64,000 nucleotides of DNA from Echinococcus granulosus (Eukaryota > Platyhelminthes > Cestoda > Cyclophyllidea > Taeniidae): positions 673,010 to 737,009 of the forward strand of contig NW_020170408.1 of the NCBI RefSeq assembly GCF_000524195.1, written 5' to 3'. The translations under genes were made by a program, and so were the position numbers. Shown here piece by piece: positions 37,201 through 49,766 of this stretch (position 1 is the stretch's first letter; the number at the start of each line of letters is the position of its first letter). The notes beneath the pieces are model-generated. The model was not told where the DNA came from. It saw only the letters and a program-made list of their open reading frames with translations, and did no database searches.

Positions 37201-40200
37201 CAAACGAGGCATTGAGCGTCGTGGCCGTAGGTGGGTGGGTGAATCGGGCCACTTATGAACATCGGCTGTGTTAATGGATTGTCGCACTTCGTTATCCCTT
37301 ACACTTTGGCCGCGGTCATTGGGAGAGTCCGAACAGCATGAGTGAAGTGAGGTGTGTTGACGTCCTCAACACGGATTGTTGATAAAACAACGGCCCTAAC
37401 TGCTTATTACTGGCACACATTCACGTTGGCCCAAATTTGCATTGCTGCGGGAGATAATTAACTATGAATTGTGTGTTAGAATTTGCAATGCTCCGGGGCA
37501 GAGCACACTTTTCATAGCCCAAAATGGGTCGCATTGACGAATTCGACCCTCCCATTTCAACAGGAATGCAGACTTAAGAGACACGTCTCCACCTCTAGAC
37601 CTTCGTCAAGCGGTAAGAGAGTAATTTCATGACACTTCGTGAACAGTCAGATTTCTTTTACTTTCTTTAAACTGACGGATGTCGATCCAGCAGATAATTG
37701 TACTCCGATGGGTAAGTCAACACCCATTGTTGATAACGAGGTAGTAACCAGCTAAACAACCTTCTCAACCCCAATTAGGTGCCTGGGATTGCCTTAGATG
37801 AAGGATATCAAACAAAAGTTAAGTTGAGCATTTGTCCTTTTCTTCTTGTAAATATCACAGAAATTGCAGCACAATCCGTAGACTATGGCCGTACAAGGAA
37901 GACCTTGAACTTCAAGGTCAGTATGGAGCTGCACTTCACATTATTAGGCTTTATGTTTCTGTTTGGAGGAGTCTTTCCTTTTGCCTTTACATTGGTTTAC
38001 TTGAGGAGATTTAAACTTACTTTTTTGTACAAATCTTCCACTTTTGTATGAAAAGATCTTTAGTCTTTCAGAAAGTAGGCATGGCAATGTGTGGTTCTGA
38101 TAGATCAGGTTCCGACCTTGTCCAAGCCAAAGTCTGGCCTGTAAAGAGTGCCAAACTAGTTGTATTCAAAAGCCTACGGAACAACGACTGGCTTCCTTGA
38201 TGAGAGACCACATTCATTATAAATGATCCTTTTGAACATATGTCTACTGGAAATACCTGATACACTACACTAAGTTCAACTTCGTAAGTAGCCAAATCTA
38301 ACCAAATGATAGATTAAAACAAGAGGCAAGAATGTTTCACTTTAAGGCAATTTGTGATAAAATGAGGAGAAAAAAATTCCCAGTAAAGTATATATCCAAT
38401 TTGAATTGACCAGCAGAATGAGTTGGTTTTAAGCTAAACTTATTGCACAAAAAGTTCCGACAGAATGAATGAATCGGCTCCTTCACAACCTGAAAGAAGA
38501 AAAGCCAATACCATTCCGAGTGCAATTGTCTTTCATAGCATTAGCATTTCAGTCAAATGTCCTGTTGAACTATTTCAAAGAAGACGCTGAGTCTCCAGCA
38601 AAATTGAAAGAATACTTTGTTGTACATCCGCAGTCGTCTCAGTGATTTAATTTATGTTTTGTCCCGACCTCAAGAGAATCTGCTAAACAGCAGTCCATAA
38701 TGTCTGAGTTGTTGTGTCATTCAAAACTGATCGGTTCGCCAATTATTCGATGCCTATATCCAGTTATTTGGCGATCCATCGACCTTACGAGATCACGAGT
38801 AACCTTGCGATGACGGCACACCGACTACGGGGATGTTGTACTTCACAACCGAGATTAGATTGATTCCACCTCGAATAAATCAACGATCAAGTAGAAAGGG
38901 ATGAATTTCAGTAGCTCTTTAACCACCATAAAGATTGGCTCTGGTTGCAAGAGAATTCGTGGCATTCACAAATATTTAAAACTAAAAAGTTGTTAGAATT
39001 ATACATGGTCTGAGAAATTCAGTGATATATCGATGATGAGGACTTTATTTCTGCAATTTCTTAATTTAAATAACACGTTGATAATACAAGAACACTGCTA
39101 AAAGTCCGACAACTGATACTCCTATAGTGAGTTGTACACCATTGCTCAAGTCCTCACGTATTTCACTGTACTGTTAACTTTGGCAACTCTATATTCATTT
39201 GTCTTAACGCCAAATGTATTAGCCATTAAACTTAGGAAAAATCACAGACGAAATTAGTCATGCAGCATGAAGTCTAATAGTTTTGAAATTTTATTGCTAG
39301 TCGAGGTCGCCAAACTTGAAAAAGTGTGCTAAGGGGGCATGATTAAAGTGCATATTTTGCTCACCCTCAAATAGCTAGGCCTGTACTTTTTGTGACCCAG
39401 CCTAAAGCGCTTTAATGCATGCATGGGTGTACGGGCACATGAATGAACCTACGTACACACACTTGTGTAAGTCCGCACAAAACCACTCCCTTGCCTCGCT
39501 TACAATGTCAGTCATCGCAGTGAACATCATGTTCTCGTGCCAGTGGGAGATCGGTCGGCGCCATGCTTTACCCGCAGCCACTGTACTAAGTTAAGTGAAA
39601 TAAAATACCAGCTTGATGGGCCCAATGAGCGTCAACTAAAAGGCTTTTTGGAACAGATTAGGGGAGTGTCATTTATTTTATCAATTAGTTTGCTGTGAGG
39701 GTTTAGAGGAGATAGAAGGGCCGTGTCCAATTAATTCTTTGCATGCTGTGGATTTGTATTACTTTGTATTCATAACGGCACCGCTTGAAAGTAGCTTATT
39801 TGTATAAAGACCACTTGTTCACATAGAGCCAATGATAACAAACGCTTGCAACTCTTAGGAAAAATAAAAATTGTGTCAAAAACTAGAATCTTTAATTTAA
39901 AATATTATTGAACAGGGTGAAATCTAAAGTTTTGGAAGGACAAAGATTTCGAAAGGTTTACAAGTACTTGTGCACACTTACAAAATTGCAGATACTTGCT
40001 ACTGAGTTGGCACTCGCAACGTAGAGCACACCTTTTTAGTGATAATCACACATTCTCTTGCTTTAAACCCAATTTTTGGAAAAATTCATTGTTTTATTCT
40101 TTTTTACAACGCGCGGTGTTTTTAAATGGCCTGCGCGTTGCTTTAAAGCTTTTCTTGGTTCGCTGAAATGGCTTCGCCTTATCCTGGAGAAAATGAGTAG

Positions 40201-40738
40201 GCCTGGCATTTTACTTTTTTTCTGATAAATAATGGTAAAAGTGATTTGAAATTGCACGGTGCAGCTTGTTGTGTCATCCAGTCCTTTGTAATCGTGAGGA
40301 TACTTATGTTGCTTGTGTTTAATTTTTTCCTAAACGCTTAGTAGTTTATAGTATTGGTAAACTGTGGCATACTAATTTGCACATAAATGTCAAGAAACCG
40401 TGGGTTCCTAGGCAGGCTCTTGTATGTTCGTTCTGGTAAATCCTGTTTTAGCGGTACCTAAAAATGCCTTTTGCTTCTGCATATCTTACCTCTACAGATT
40501 GCGGACTATTTTGTCGTTTTATTGAATGACAAAATAAGTGAGTCTTTCGGAATCTGATTTGGTCCTTACTAATAATTCCGAAAAAGCCTAAAACTCCTAA
40601 ATTTGTGATTTTCTATACGCCTCAGGTACCTGCATGACATTGAGTTTCTGTACGGTGCTTGCCTATTGCCTTGCTATTGCTGCGATTTAAGTTTGCCAGT
40701 GTGTTGCCATCTTTTTGCCTGTTCAGAATTGGTTTCTT

Positions 40739-40748
40739 GAATTTTCAG
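40739..40748 (+). promoter_or_regulatory. Acceptor site just upstream of STAMBP start
   Basis: The sequence gaattttcag ends ten bases before the STAMBP ATG. It could close a 5'UTR intron or serve as a spliced-leader acceptor, which flatworms use. Which of the two cannot be told from sequence alone. Confidence 0.5.
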
Positions 40749-40758
40749 CGGAAAAATA

Positions 40759-41877
40759 ATGACGGCATATGAACGAATGAAGGAACTGAATCGTCAAATC
40801 TATGTCGACTATGCCGACAACGTCAGTCTGAGTTCCTACTTTCGCTTTTGTCGCTCCATGCTTAATATGGCGAAGGAGCATGAAGAAGATGGTAGCAAGA
40901 TAAAGGCCTATTGTCTACGAAAGCGTTTTGTCATCCTCTTTATTGATCACCTCAGCCTGCGTGAAGACTTTAAGCATAGTGGGTCTGACATCCGTAACTC
41001 ATGGTGCTGCGAGTGCAATCGTGTGCTGAAGATTGTCGAGAAAATGCACAAAGAAATCCTGGAAGAATTCAAAGCCGAGGAGCTTTTGCGTCAGAAGATC
41101 TCTGCCGCTCCTTTCGGTGCTACCGCTGATGCCACTACGGTTCTGCCCGGAGCAAATTCAGGGCGTCGAAGTCTTTCGTTCTCACAATCACCCTCATCCG
41201 TCACTCCTTCCCTCTCTTCCACTGCTACTCCTGTCCCCAACAGTTCTTGTTCACCGCCTCAATCGCCTACTCTACTACTGTCCGGTATCACACCACCTAA
41301 AATTGATCGAAGTCTCAAGCCCTCCACCGTAAAGCCTTTGTCTCGAAACGGCCTCAATCCCATCCTTGTTCCACGGACTCTCGCTTCAACATTCCTCAAA
41401 CTGGCTGAGTCCAACACTCGTGCAAATCGAGAGACCTGTGGCACGCTTTGTGGACATCTTAGCCCTAAAGGGGACAAACTTGTGATTTCGCACATCATTG
41501 TCTGTAAACAGACTGGCACAGCGGACTCTTGCACCACAACAAACGAGGAGGAGTTGATTGGCTGTTTAGAATCGGACGGGCTCATTGTGATGGGCTGGAT
41601 TCACACTCATCCCTCCCAGACGGCTTTCATGTCCTCATTGGACTTACACTGCCACCTCTCCTATCAACTAATGCTGCCCGAAGCGATTGCCATTGTGTGC
41701 GCACCAAAGCACGACCAAGTGGGGTACTTCTCACTCACTCCCGACTATGGACTCGATTTCGTGCGGGACTGCAAAGAGACAGGGTTTCACACTCACACCT
41801 CCCTTCGAGAACTCTATGCTGCCTGTGAGCATATCGTCCACACGGAAGGAAAGGTTGAGGTCGTGGATTTGCGGTGA
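40759..41877 (+). CDS. STAMBP: AMSH-type JAMM deubiquitinase (STAM-binding protein)
   Basis: AMSH proteins cut K63-linked ubiquitin chains on cargo at endosomes, working with STAM and ESCRT-III. The 372-residue frame is uninterrupted. Residues 1-110 form the USP8-dimer/MIT-like region (SSYFRFCRSMLNMAKEHEE). Residues 118-178 are a Ser/Pro/Thr-rich linker. Residues 180-188, PKIDRSLKP, match the STAM SH3-binding motif PX(V/I)(D/N)RXXKP. The JAMM domain covers about 200-372: catalytic Glu225, zinc ligands His282, His284 and Asp295 in GWIHTHPSQTAF..SLD, and the second zinc site His297, Cys338, His344, His346 in the RDCKETGFHTH segment, which is specific to AMSH and gives K63 selectivity. All key residues are present, so the enzyme should be active. 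The end, VEVVDLR, resembles the vertebrate ITDLR end. Human STAMBP has 424 residues. The coding region has no intron, unlike its split neighbours. Confidence 0.97.
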   Translation: MTAYERMKELNRQIYVDYADNVSLSSYFRFCRSMLNMAKEHEEDGSKIKAYCLRKRFVILFIDHLSLREDFKHSGSDIRNSWCCECNRVLKIVEKMHKEILEEFKAEELLRQKISAAPFGATADATTVLPGANSGRRSLSFSQSPSSVTPSLSSTATPVPNSSCSPPQSPTLLLSGITPPKIDRSLKPSTVKPLSRNGLNPILVPRTLASTFLKLAESNTRANRETCGTLCGHLSPKGDKLVISHIIVCKQTGTADSCTTTNEEELIGCLESDGLIVMGWIHTHPSQTAFMSSLDLHCHLSYQLMLPEAIAIVCAPKHDQVGYFSLTPDYGLDFVRDCKETGFHTHTSLRELYAACEHIVHTEGKVEVVDLR

Positions 41878-44800
41878 CCTGCTATGTCTCATCTTTCCCT
41901 TCCCATTTTTTGTTTTGCCTCTTCTTAACCACCCCTGCTCGATTGATTGTGAACTTGCTCATCTTCTACTCGCCCCTCTATTTACACTCCGTCCCACTTT
42001 TTTAGGACTTCATACATTCTGCCAACTCGATGACGATGATGTTGAGAATAAGTGTTACCAACTTTCATTCTTCTACTTCCTTTTAATTTCTCTGAAATTG
42101 AGTGGAGATTTGTGGTGGTTTGTCAGCATTTTTCTTGCAGATGTTACGACTGTCAGTTCAAGCACTTTTTCAGAGATGATTTGCAGTGGAGATGAAAACT
42201 TATAAAAAGCTCGCAACTGTTCATACGGATACATCGTAAAGCAAAGATAGGCGCCATTCCATTGGTATTGTACGTCTTATGGAGCTCTCTCCCTCTACCC
42301 TCATGTCGTTAAATGTCGATTAAATCCGGTCAATGTGAGTTAAACTTGTTTGATTTACAAGCAGAGTTGACCTTGCTTCTTATAGAATGTGCATAGCATT
42401 AGGGCGAGGTGAGGTATGCGTTGGTAGAATCCGAAACATGGAGGGCTGATTGAAATATCTATTTCATTCTGGTGGCGAAATCACTCGAAAGTGGGAGAAT
42501 CGTGTTTGAAGATGCACTTTAGTACATCTCTACAAAGTGGGTGTCATGTGTCACTCTCGGGTAAATACTACGCCGGTGAGAATTTGTGTCAGCCATACTT
42601 AAGGTGGGCGATACCGGATCGGCTGGTTTACAGCCCTCATCATCTGGAGGGGAGAAGTCGCGGTGCCTTTTAAACAATTGGCTGCCATAGGCAATTTAAC
42701 AAATGACAGTTGGTCTGAAAAACTGTCAACTTCGTCTTCGCTTTAACCACTTAGATTTTTCGTGTAAAATGATTTTTACATTTAAAATCATCGTAGAGTA
42801 GTCAACATAGGGCTAGTTATCCCCAAAAGATTTATTGTTCTCCTACGAACCGCTTCATGTCCAGAAGACCATGCTTGCGCTGTATCTGGTGTAGCGCGGA
42901 CGGAGATAATGCGATTGAGATGTCGCCATCTAGTGAATGCAACTGGACCTTGTTAGCCATAGGTTTCACCTTATAGATACCCCTAACTAACAAATCGTCA
43001 AATTAGACAAAGTTCAAGGCAAACTTCCCTATGAAAAGGATGACGCCTTAGTTTAAATTAGAGGGAGAATGTTGGGGATACCACCTCACTCCATTCTCAG
43101 CCTCGACCTTCTCGGCCCTTGTACGTCTGGTGATACATGCCCACGCTGATGCCGACATCAGCCCCAGATCATCGCCAGATGATATGCGAAATGGCATAGA
43201 CAGTTGACCAGTAAGCTCGTGAAATCAGCACAGGTGTTGAGATTAAGCAGTCGACTTTTCAAACTTGGTTGGTTGAATTGACCGGTTTAGCGTAATTTAC
43301 CAACCAAACTTCTAATGGAGCACAACGAATAAATGCCGGGGATTTTGTTGGAAAATCAGATTTTTCTGCTACTTTTTTCAAACCAGTTACCGCTCATTGA
43401 GCATAAATAGCAAATTTTAGACTGCTAATAAACTTCTAGTTACAATGGCATATCCGCGTGGAAGGGGACTTCTTCCTTCATACAGCCTAATCAGGAGGTC
43501 AAGGTGGATACGCGCATTACGGAGACTGAAAAGTGTGTGCGATCAACTGTCAATGCATTGTGCCTCGTTAGCTGTCACCATGACAAGTCCTCCTGTACAC
43601 TACAAATAAATGTGAAATTGAATAGGAGATAATAAATTGGCTTCCGTAGGATCTGTCATCCCTGGTTTTGAGTTGAGATTCTCTGATATCCTAAGGGAAG
43701 AGCTTATCAAGGTGGTGATGTTGAAGACTCGGTGATGCTCCATAGTGTTTGTTTAGGCACTTCCAGTTTCTAAAGGTATCTGGCAAGCATGGCAATCGCT
43801 ATGGGCTTGCCTCTGTTCCAAAAGTTTTTTATACTAAGGCTGACCAGGTCTCAGTAAGGGCACCTCTTTTCATATCTCTTTATCCTTCTAGAGTGGTTCC
43901 TTTTTTTGTTTGTATTTGCCGAAACAGGTGTCAGAGAGGGAATGACATATTTCGGTTTTCCTTCAAAATTACTCAGTTTTATGAAAAAATTTCGAGATTT
44001 CCCAAAGAAGTACTAAAAATTTTAATGACCCATTGAGTGAGCATCATTTTTTCCGCGACAAGATGTCTTCAATACCCTGTGCCTATTGATCTGTAAATTG
44101 CGACAAATAAGAGACTGTTTTGCTGTTTTTTTTATCACCAATGCCCTTATTTTGGTGCTTCTGGTTCAGCACGTCTATCACGTGGGCAGTGACAGTTGTG
44201 CTCAAAACAATTAATCCAATCGCAACGGTGCTTGGCTAATACTTTCAGTGTTAGCGCTTTTCCAAAATAATTCGATTTCTGAAACATTGAGGCCGAATGG
44301 AAGCTTGGAAGGCCATTGACAGAGCTAAGACTTGGAGATGTTCACAGCGCCAACACTGCCAATGCTAATGGGAGGAAAAAAAGGACTACAGTTGGCACGA
44401 ATTGCCCTCCAAAAGATCTACTTAAAGCCCATCTGCTCACACGTCTGTTGAAAGCATTTTGCATCATAAAACTCAGCTTTATTTTAGAATTGTCAACTAA
44501 AAAAATGGACATGCTTCACCAGAACTAACATACTTAATGCGGATATACTGTGAAAGGCATGGAGCCAACAGTTCTCAAGTGATAAATTTCAATTTTTATC
44601 GAATTGGTGATTTTATGGACTTCAACTTAACACACGGAGAAAATTAGTTAGACGATTTTGCAAAACAACTACAAATAGCTGCCCATTCATGTTATTTGTC
44701 CATTCTACAATGACTAACGAAAAAAAAGCGGAATCTCGGAAGCTTGGAAAATAAAAATACCATTTAAATCTCCTAATAAACAGATTTAATGCAAGGTTAT

Positions 44801-47800
44801 CCTCATTCTGTCGACTTCCACCATACAGTGCTTCTAAACCCGACCGCAGCAAAATTCCTAGCAGGAATAGCTGCGTTCCTGAAGCGGCAAGGCAATAAAC
44901 ACCTATTAACCTCCGGATCATTTGCTTGAAGAACCTGAAGATTACTCATCTTTGACCGAGGCAAATGATAATTCACACGATAGCACTTTGATTTAGACTT
45001 AATTATCAATGGATACAATCGGATCCAGAAGATTCCTTAAAGACTTAAAGATCTTGGTGAAGGGGCCTTTTAAACTAGCAAATCATTCGAAACCATTCCT
45101 TTGAATTAAAGTGCCAGAAGATTGCTGTTAGAAGACCACCGATTCCGAGAAAAGCAGTCACCATATGGATCATAGTCAAATAATGGAATATTTACAAGTC
45201 CAGCAACACTTGGTTTACTTAAACAATAAAATGGACATGGGCTTTGAAGAGCGCCTTCCTATTCTTTTCGAAAAATCAAGTACTCTGCATTCCATTCTTG
45301 GCCTAATTTATGCCATTTGAATTTATAGAATAATTAAACCTCCATATCTTTAATACTATATATCTCCTTATAGAAAACAGTGCTTGTGCTTGGAACAAAA
45401 AGCATGAAATTGGCGAAGGCAAGGCTTTTGCTGATCATATGCGGGGCTGTAGCGCTCCGAGACTTTCGTGAAGACGAAAGAAGACATAATACTCAAACAG
45501 AAAACATATTTGACATATGGGAAGCATCCGCGCTATTGGCATGGCCCAAAGACCAGTTTACCCGACGTGGTATAATAGCCAATTCAAAAGTGGCTCCTCA
45601 CTGGAATCTATAGTTAAACAACCATCGTAATGCAGGGCTCTTACGGGAACCATATTTCCAAGTAAAATTTTACACTAGCGGAATTTAATTTTGGTGAATC
45701 CTTTACAAAAAATAGATAAAATTAAATCAGATTACTTGAGATTGCTAGCCTTTATCCTACAAAATTACTGAAACAAGCAGTTTTAACAACTTCATTCATT
45801 TTTGACAGATTTAACTTGTGTGTAGTGCCCCAAGTCTTCCTTGATGTCGTAAGAATTCATAGCACTATAGCAAAAGCATACTGCCGTAGTACGGATGAGC
45901 TGAGTCTATTGAGCACTATTTGTGCTGACCTAAGTGTCCGCACCATGAAGCATAGAGTTAGACATGAGATTAAAGCATTGCATAGTGTAATTCGAGTCGT
46001 AGAGTATAAGTAGTAGCTTAAGAATCCCCAACATGTGGGTCGGGTAATAATTCCTCTCCAGATGACCTAACTTGTCACATAATACGCTAGCAAGCAATTT
46101 TAAGTAACTCAAGAATTATATTGTGTGGTTCACTTTTAGCCTCTCAAGGTCAAAGTCAATAAATTATTTAATAGCAGTGTTTGCTCTACTGTCTGTAAAG
46201 TCATTTATCGGATCTCCGATTTGATCTGCAAAACTAATAGTTTATTCTTACACAAAAAGGTGAGTAAAGGACACAAATAAAAATTCCTATTTACTTCTTT
46301 TTGAATTGACTGGGCAATTAATATTTCAATGACAATGGCTCGAAGTTTACACCTCTCTCAAGAATAAGTGGTATCAGTTAGTAGGCGCTTGACGAGAGCC
46401 CGCCGCTACTCCCTCAAGTATCCCATCTCCAAGCCATTGCACTTTTGATGTGAGCGTTCTGGTTGACTAGACAAATTTGAGGCCAAATTGAGTTGGTTAA
46501 TGCATAAACTCGTCCATCTGTGCTGGCGCATGCAAAATGGACCCATTCTAAAGTGATTAAACGCGCACACATGCTTGTACAGAACCGGTGACCATATTAA
46601 TGCACCAAGTGCCAATTCCATGTGAAAGGGGACGAAGAGATCGCGGTGGTCCCAACCGCCAACTAGAGATTCTCTTCGCCTCCGACCCATATGCTTACAA
46701 ATTGCTTTTTGAATCGGTTAAATGATAATAAATTTTTAGTCCGTAACCTATCAAAGTCAGGAAATGATGCCCATCAGTGACTGGTTTCTTCACCTTAAAT
46801 TCATCGTGTAGAAATCAAGAGGTAGATAGGAAGTTTGAAGTTTCACAAGCGCGTTTCTGTCTCCTATCTATTCAGCCTGACATCTTGAGGAAATGAAACA
46901 ATTCCGCCCCTCCCCTTACTTCCCTCTTCATTCTTCCATGGATCCATTTAAACGTGCGGATGATGGCATCTTCTACCAGAAGAGACAACTCAAACTCCCC
47001 TCTATATACATATTGTCTAGTCCAAAAAGGCGACACTTTAGAATGTTGAGTCAAAGGGGTAATTTTTTTTGAGTCTGAAACCGTAGTCATTTAAGGCACC
47101 TGTTGACAGAGATGATGACATTATTTTTACATTATAGTGGGAAAAACTCCAAAATGATGCAGCAATGCACTACTTTTGCAAAGTGAGGAGGCTGACGGTC
47201 TATTCGCCTTCGTATACCGCGTCTACGACGAGGCAAAATCCAGGCACAGTTACCAAACACAGTTAGTAAGGTCGGTTAATTTTGTTTCAGTGACCCCTGA
47301 AGGCCAGTTAACGGATCTGCTCTTATAGAAAAGACAAACTAAGTGTAGTCGCACCATCTGCAGCCGTCAAAAGAAAGTATCCTATTATTACTTTACCTCA
47401 TTTTCCTCCAAATCTACAACCTACCATGCATTTTCTGACTGCTTTAAAATTTTGGCATGTCTTTGGAATCCTCTTGATGCCAAGCATGTTAAGCTCGCTG
47501 GATAATAGGAAGAAATTTCCGGCTTTGAGTTGCAAGCCAAGTTTTCTATTAAATTTTGATTATCGTGACTACCCAAGTTTACCTTACAGGCCGTTTGAGG
47601 CTTCGAAAAAGATTTAATTGCAAGGAGTGAACTAAATTTGGCTCGCTCGACTACAAAAAGAAGAGTTTTCTCTTCATTCTCCTACCTTGCCAAAGTCTTT
47701 TGGATAACTGGAAAGTTTAAGGGACATGAATGAGCCTTATGGTTGACCATTTCGCCTTATTTCAAAAGCGACATGTTTTATTTCAGGGCTTTCCTATTTA

Positions 47801-49318
47801 AACCGTCGTGAAATCCAAATCTTCCTCAACTAAATTATTACTCAAATTAAGAATTACCTAGTCTAGTATATACACACATGATGCACGGAGGCTTAAGGTG
47901 GAGGTGGAGAGGTAAATAAGTTGATATCTAGCGAGTTTAAATACTCCTTGAGTGGCCATTTCATGGTCTTCAAACTAGCCTCCTCTCTTCACCTCATTTA
48001 TAGGAAAATATCGTATTTCTTCAATGCAACTCTCGAGCTCATGCTGATCATCTCACTATGCATGCGTCATGTCACATAGTCTAAGAAGCATTGTCACATC
48101 CTATTTAAAGTTTTTACAAGCGTTTTTTCCAAACCAAAGAGGGAATAGTTGCTACTAAATCATTTTCAAAGATCGGGAAAACTTGAAAAGCCCAGTTCTT
48201 TATAAAAGTAATAATAGCAGCGTACTAAACCCTTTGATGTCGCTAAATGCTGAGGAGTAATAGAGTCAAACTAAATCGGATTTTCAACGGGAGAAATGTG
48301 TGTGAATTATCGTTGAGGATTACCTATGAAAAAATTCTGGAAAGTTTGCTTCGGTTCTAAATTTACTAACAATTTTTGCTTTTTGAAATGCAGACACATC
48401 TGACCAACCTCGTGATATTAATGGCATTATAAACACTCCAAAAGTAGAGCGACTCTGAATGGTCTATAGTACCAAAAACAACACTGGAGTTAATGTATCT
48501 ATTTTTGCGTGCTTTCGGTAATTTTGTTTGTCTAAAATTTGTGAGTTGCGATTGACATGTAGACCACACTTCTTGGGTTCTCACCCAGTCGGATCACGGA
48601 AGTAGACCTTGGCAAAATTTAGAACTAAATCACCCTTAATAATACATGACTAGAAACGTAAAAAAATATTAATTAGACCAGCCAGAGACATACTGCAAAA
48701 CTATAAAGGGGTTTTCATCTTTTCTGTATTATACATATTCACCAATTATGATCAAGGTCAAGGACTGCAGCGGGACATTTTGTTTCCGTGTACGTTCTCC
48801 GTCTGATGAGTTTGTATTGTATGCATAGTAGTTTCTGCATACTCCGCTTACAATATGCTTCACTGTACTTCATTTCCAAATACTTGTAGAAGTCTCATAA
48901 TTCTTCCGTTCAAATGCATTTACTAGCTGAGTGTTATAGAATGGACTTAGTAGCATTGATTTTGATTGTTCAAGCAATATAATTTGATGTGTACACCTCT
49001 AATAATGCAATTAATTTGGTGTTATGAATGCTTGGTTCCCAAAATCTTATCTGCTGGGTGTATTTTCAATGCTATAATAAAGTCATATATCGTGTACGAG
49101 CGTTTGCTAAGACTAATATGCATTTTCTGGGAGTGTTTATTTTGCAAAATTAAGCACACTGGCATGAAGACAAATTTTACTCCTAGTTTGCGGCGTTAAT
49201 GCTTGCATTAGTTGTGATTTTGATGATCAAATAACTTTGCTCAATACCTTTTTGATACTTTCCCATTGCACTTTGCCATTCCTACAAAACATACAAAGGC
49301 TATCGCTTAAAAGCAAGA
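41878..49318. other. About 7.4 kb without a recognisable gene
   Basis: It holds the STAMBP 3' flank, which is pyrimidine-rich to about 42200, then AT-rich DNA with short open frames only (for example 45380-45613 and 44316-44528), none with a known domain or a convincing exon border. No RNA gene was recognised. Confidence 0.5.
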
Positions 49319-49324
49319 TTTATT
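49319..49324 (-). promoter_or_regulatory. Possible poly(A) signal of the RRM-array gene
   Basis: AATAAA on the minus strand, about 190 bases after the stop codon at 49514-49516. The spacing is reasonable for a 3'UTR; the use is inferred. Confidence 0.4.
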
Positions 49325-49513
49325 TTTTAAGGGGATTATGGGAGGTAAATAATATTTTGGAAGAACTACGCCCAAAATAGACTAATTACCGGACCCCAGA
49401 CACCAAGAGGAAACGCGAAACATGACTGGCGTAAGCAGAGCAATGTCTTATTACGAACAATAGGATGTATAGGAAGTGAAAGTGAATGATCAAGTGCTTT
49501 CGCACATTCATTC

Positions 49514-49766
49514 TTAATCCTCAGGGTAGAGGATGTGAAGGTCTACACCTTTGAGGCGGAGAGGAGCCGACGATACTGCCTCCTGGCGCGCTTTTGCAGA
49601 GGAGAAAGTCACCAAGGCTCGGCGCGTCCATCCGTACAGCTCCACTTTGATGGATACACCGAATTTGCCAAAGAGGCTGCGAATGTCGTTTTCCGTTGTT
49701 CGCGGGGGAAGACCATCAAGAATCAACTGACGGCGGATTTCATCGGGATTGAAATATTTTTCTTTA
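49514..49766 (-). CDS. RRM exon 5 of the array, terminal with stop
   Basis: 253 bases, starting in phase 2 after TCTATCTGCAG. RNP2 LILDGLPP, helix ENDIRSLFGKFGVSIKVEL, RNP1 region RALVTF, end LHILYPED followed by TAA. Where the other copies continue to a donor, this one stops, so it closes the reading frame. Confidence 0.85.

Larger units (their letters stand above)
23293..40738. other. About 17 kb without a recognisable gene
   Basis: I examined both strands and found only short open frames without known domains, matching splice signals or family motifs. It contains low-complexity DNA (30305-30452), a possible LTR remnant (31002-31254) and diverged repeated segments near 24.4 kb, 29.8 kb and 31.4-31.8 kb. 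Diverged transposon remnants, non-coding RNAs or unseen small exons could be present. Confidence 0.5.

Noticed and set aside
37779..38051. 90-residue open frame with a hydrophobic end
   Set aside because: The hydrophobic stretch is expected in T-rich DNA; no family motif or exon border was found.
48797..48830. ctgatgag word resembling a hammerhead ribozyme core
   Set aside because: No matching GAAA core and no pairing stems are found around it.
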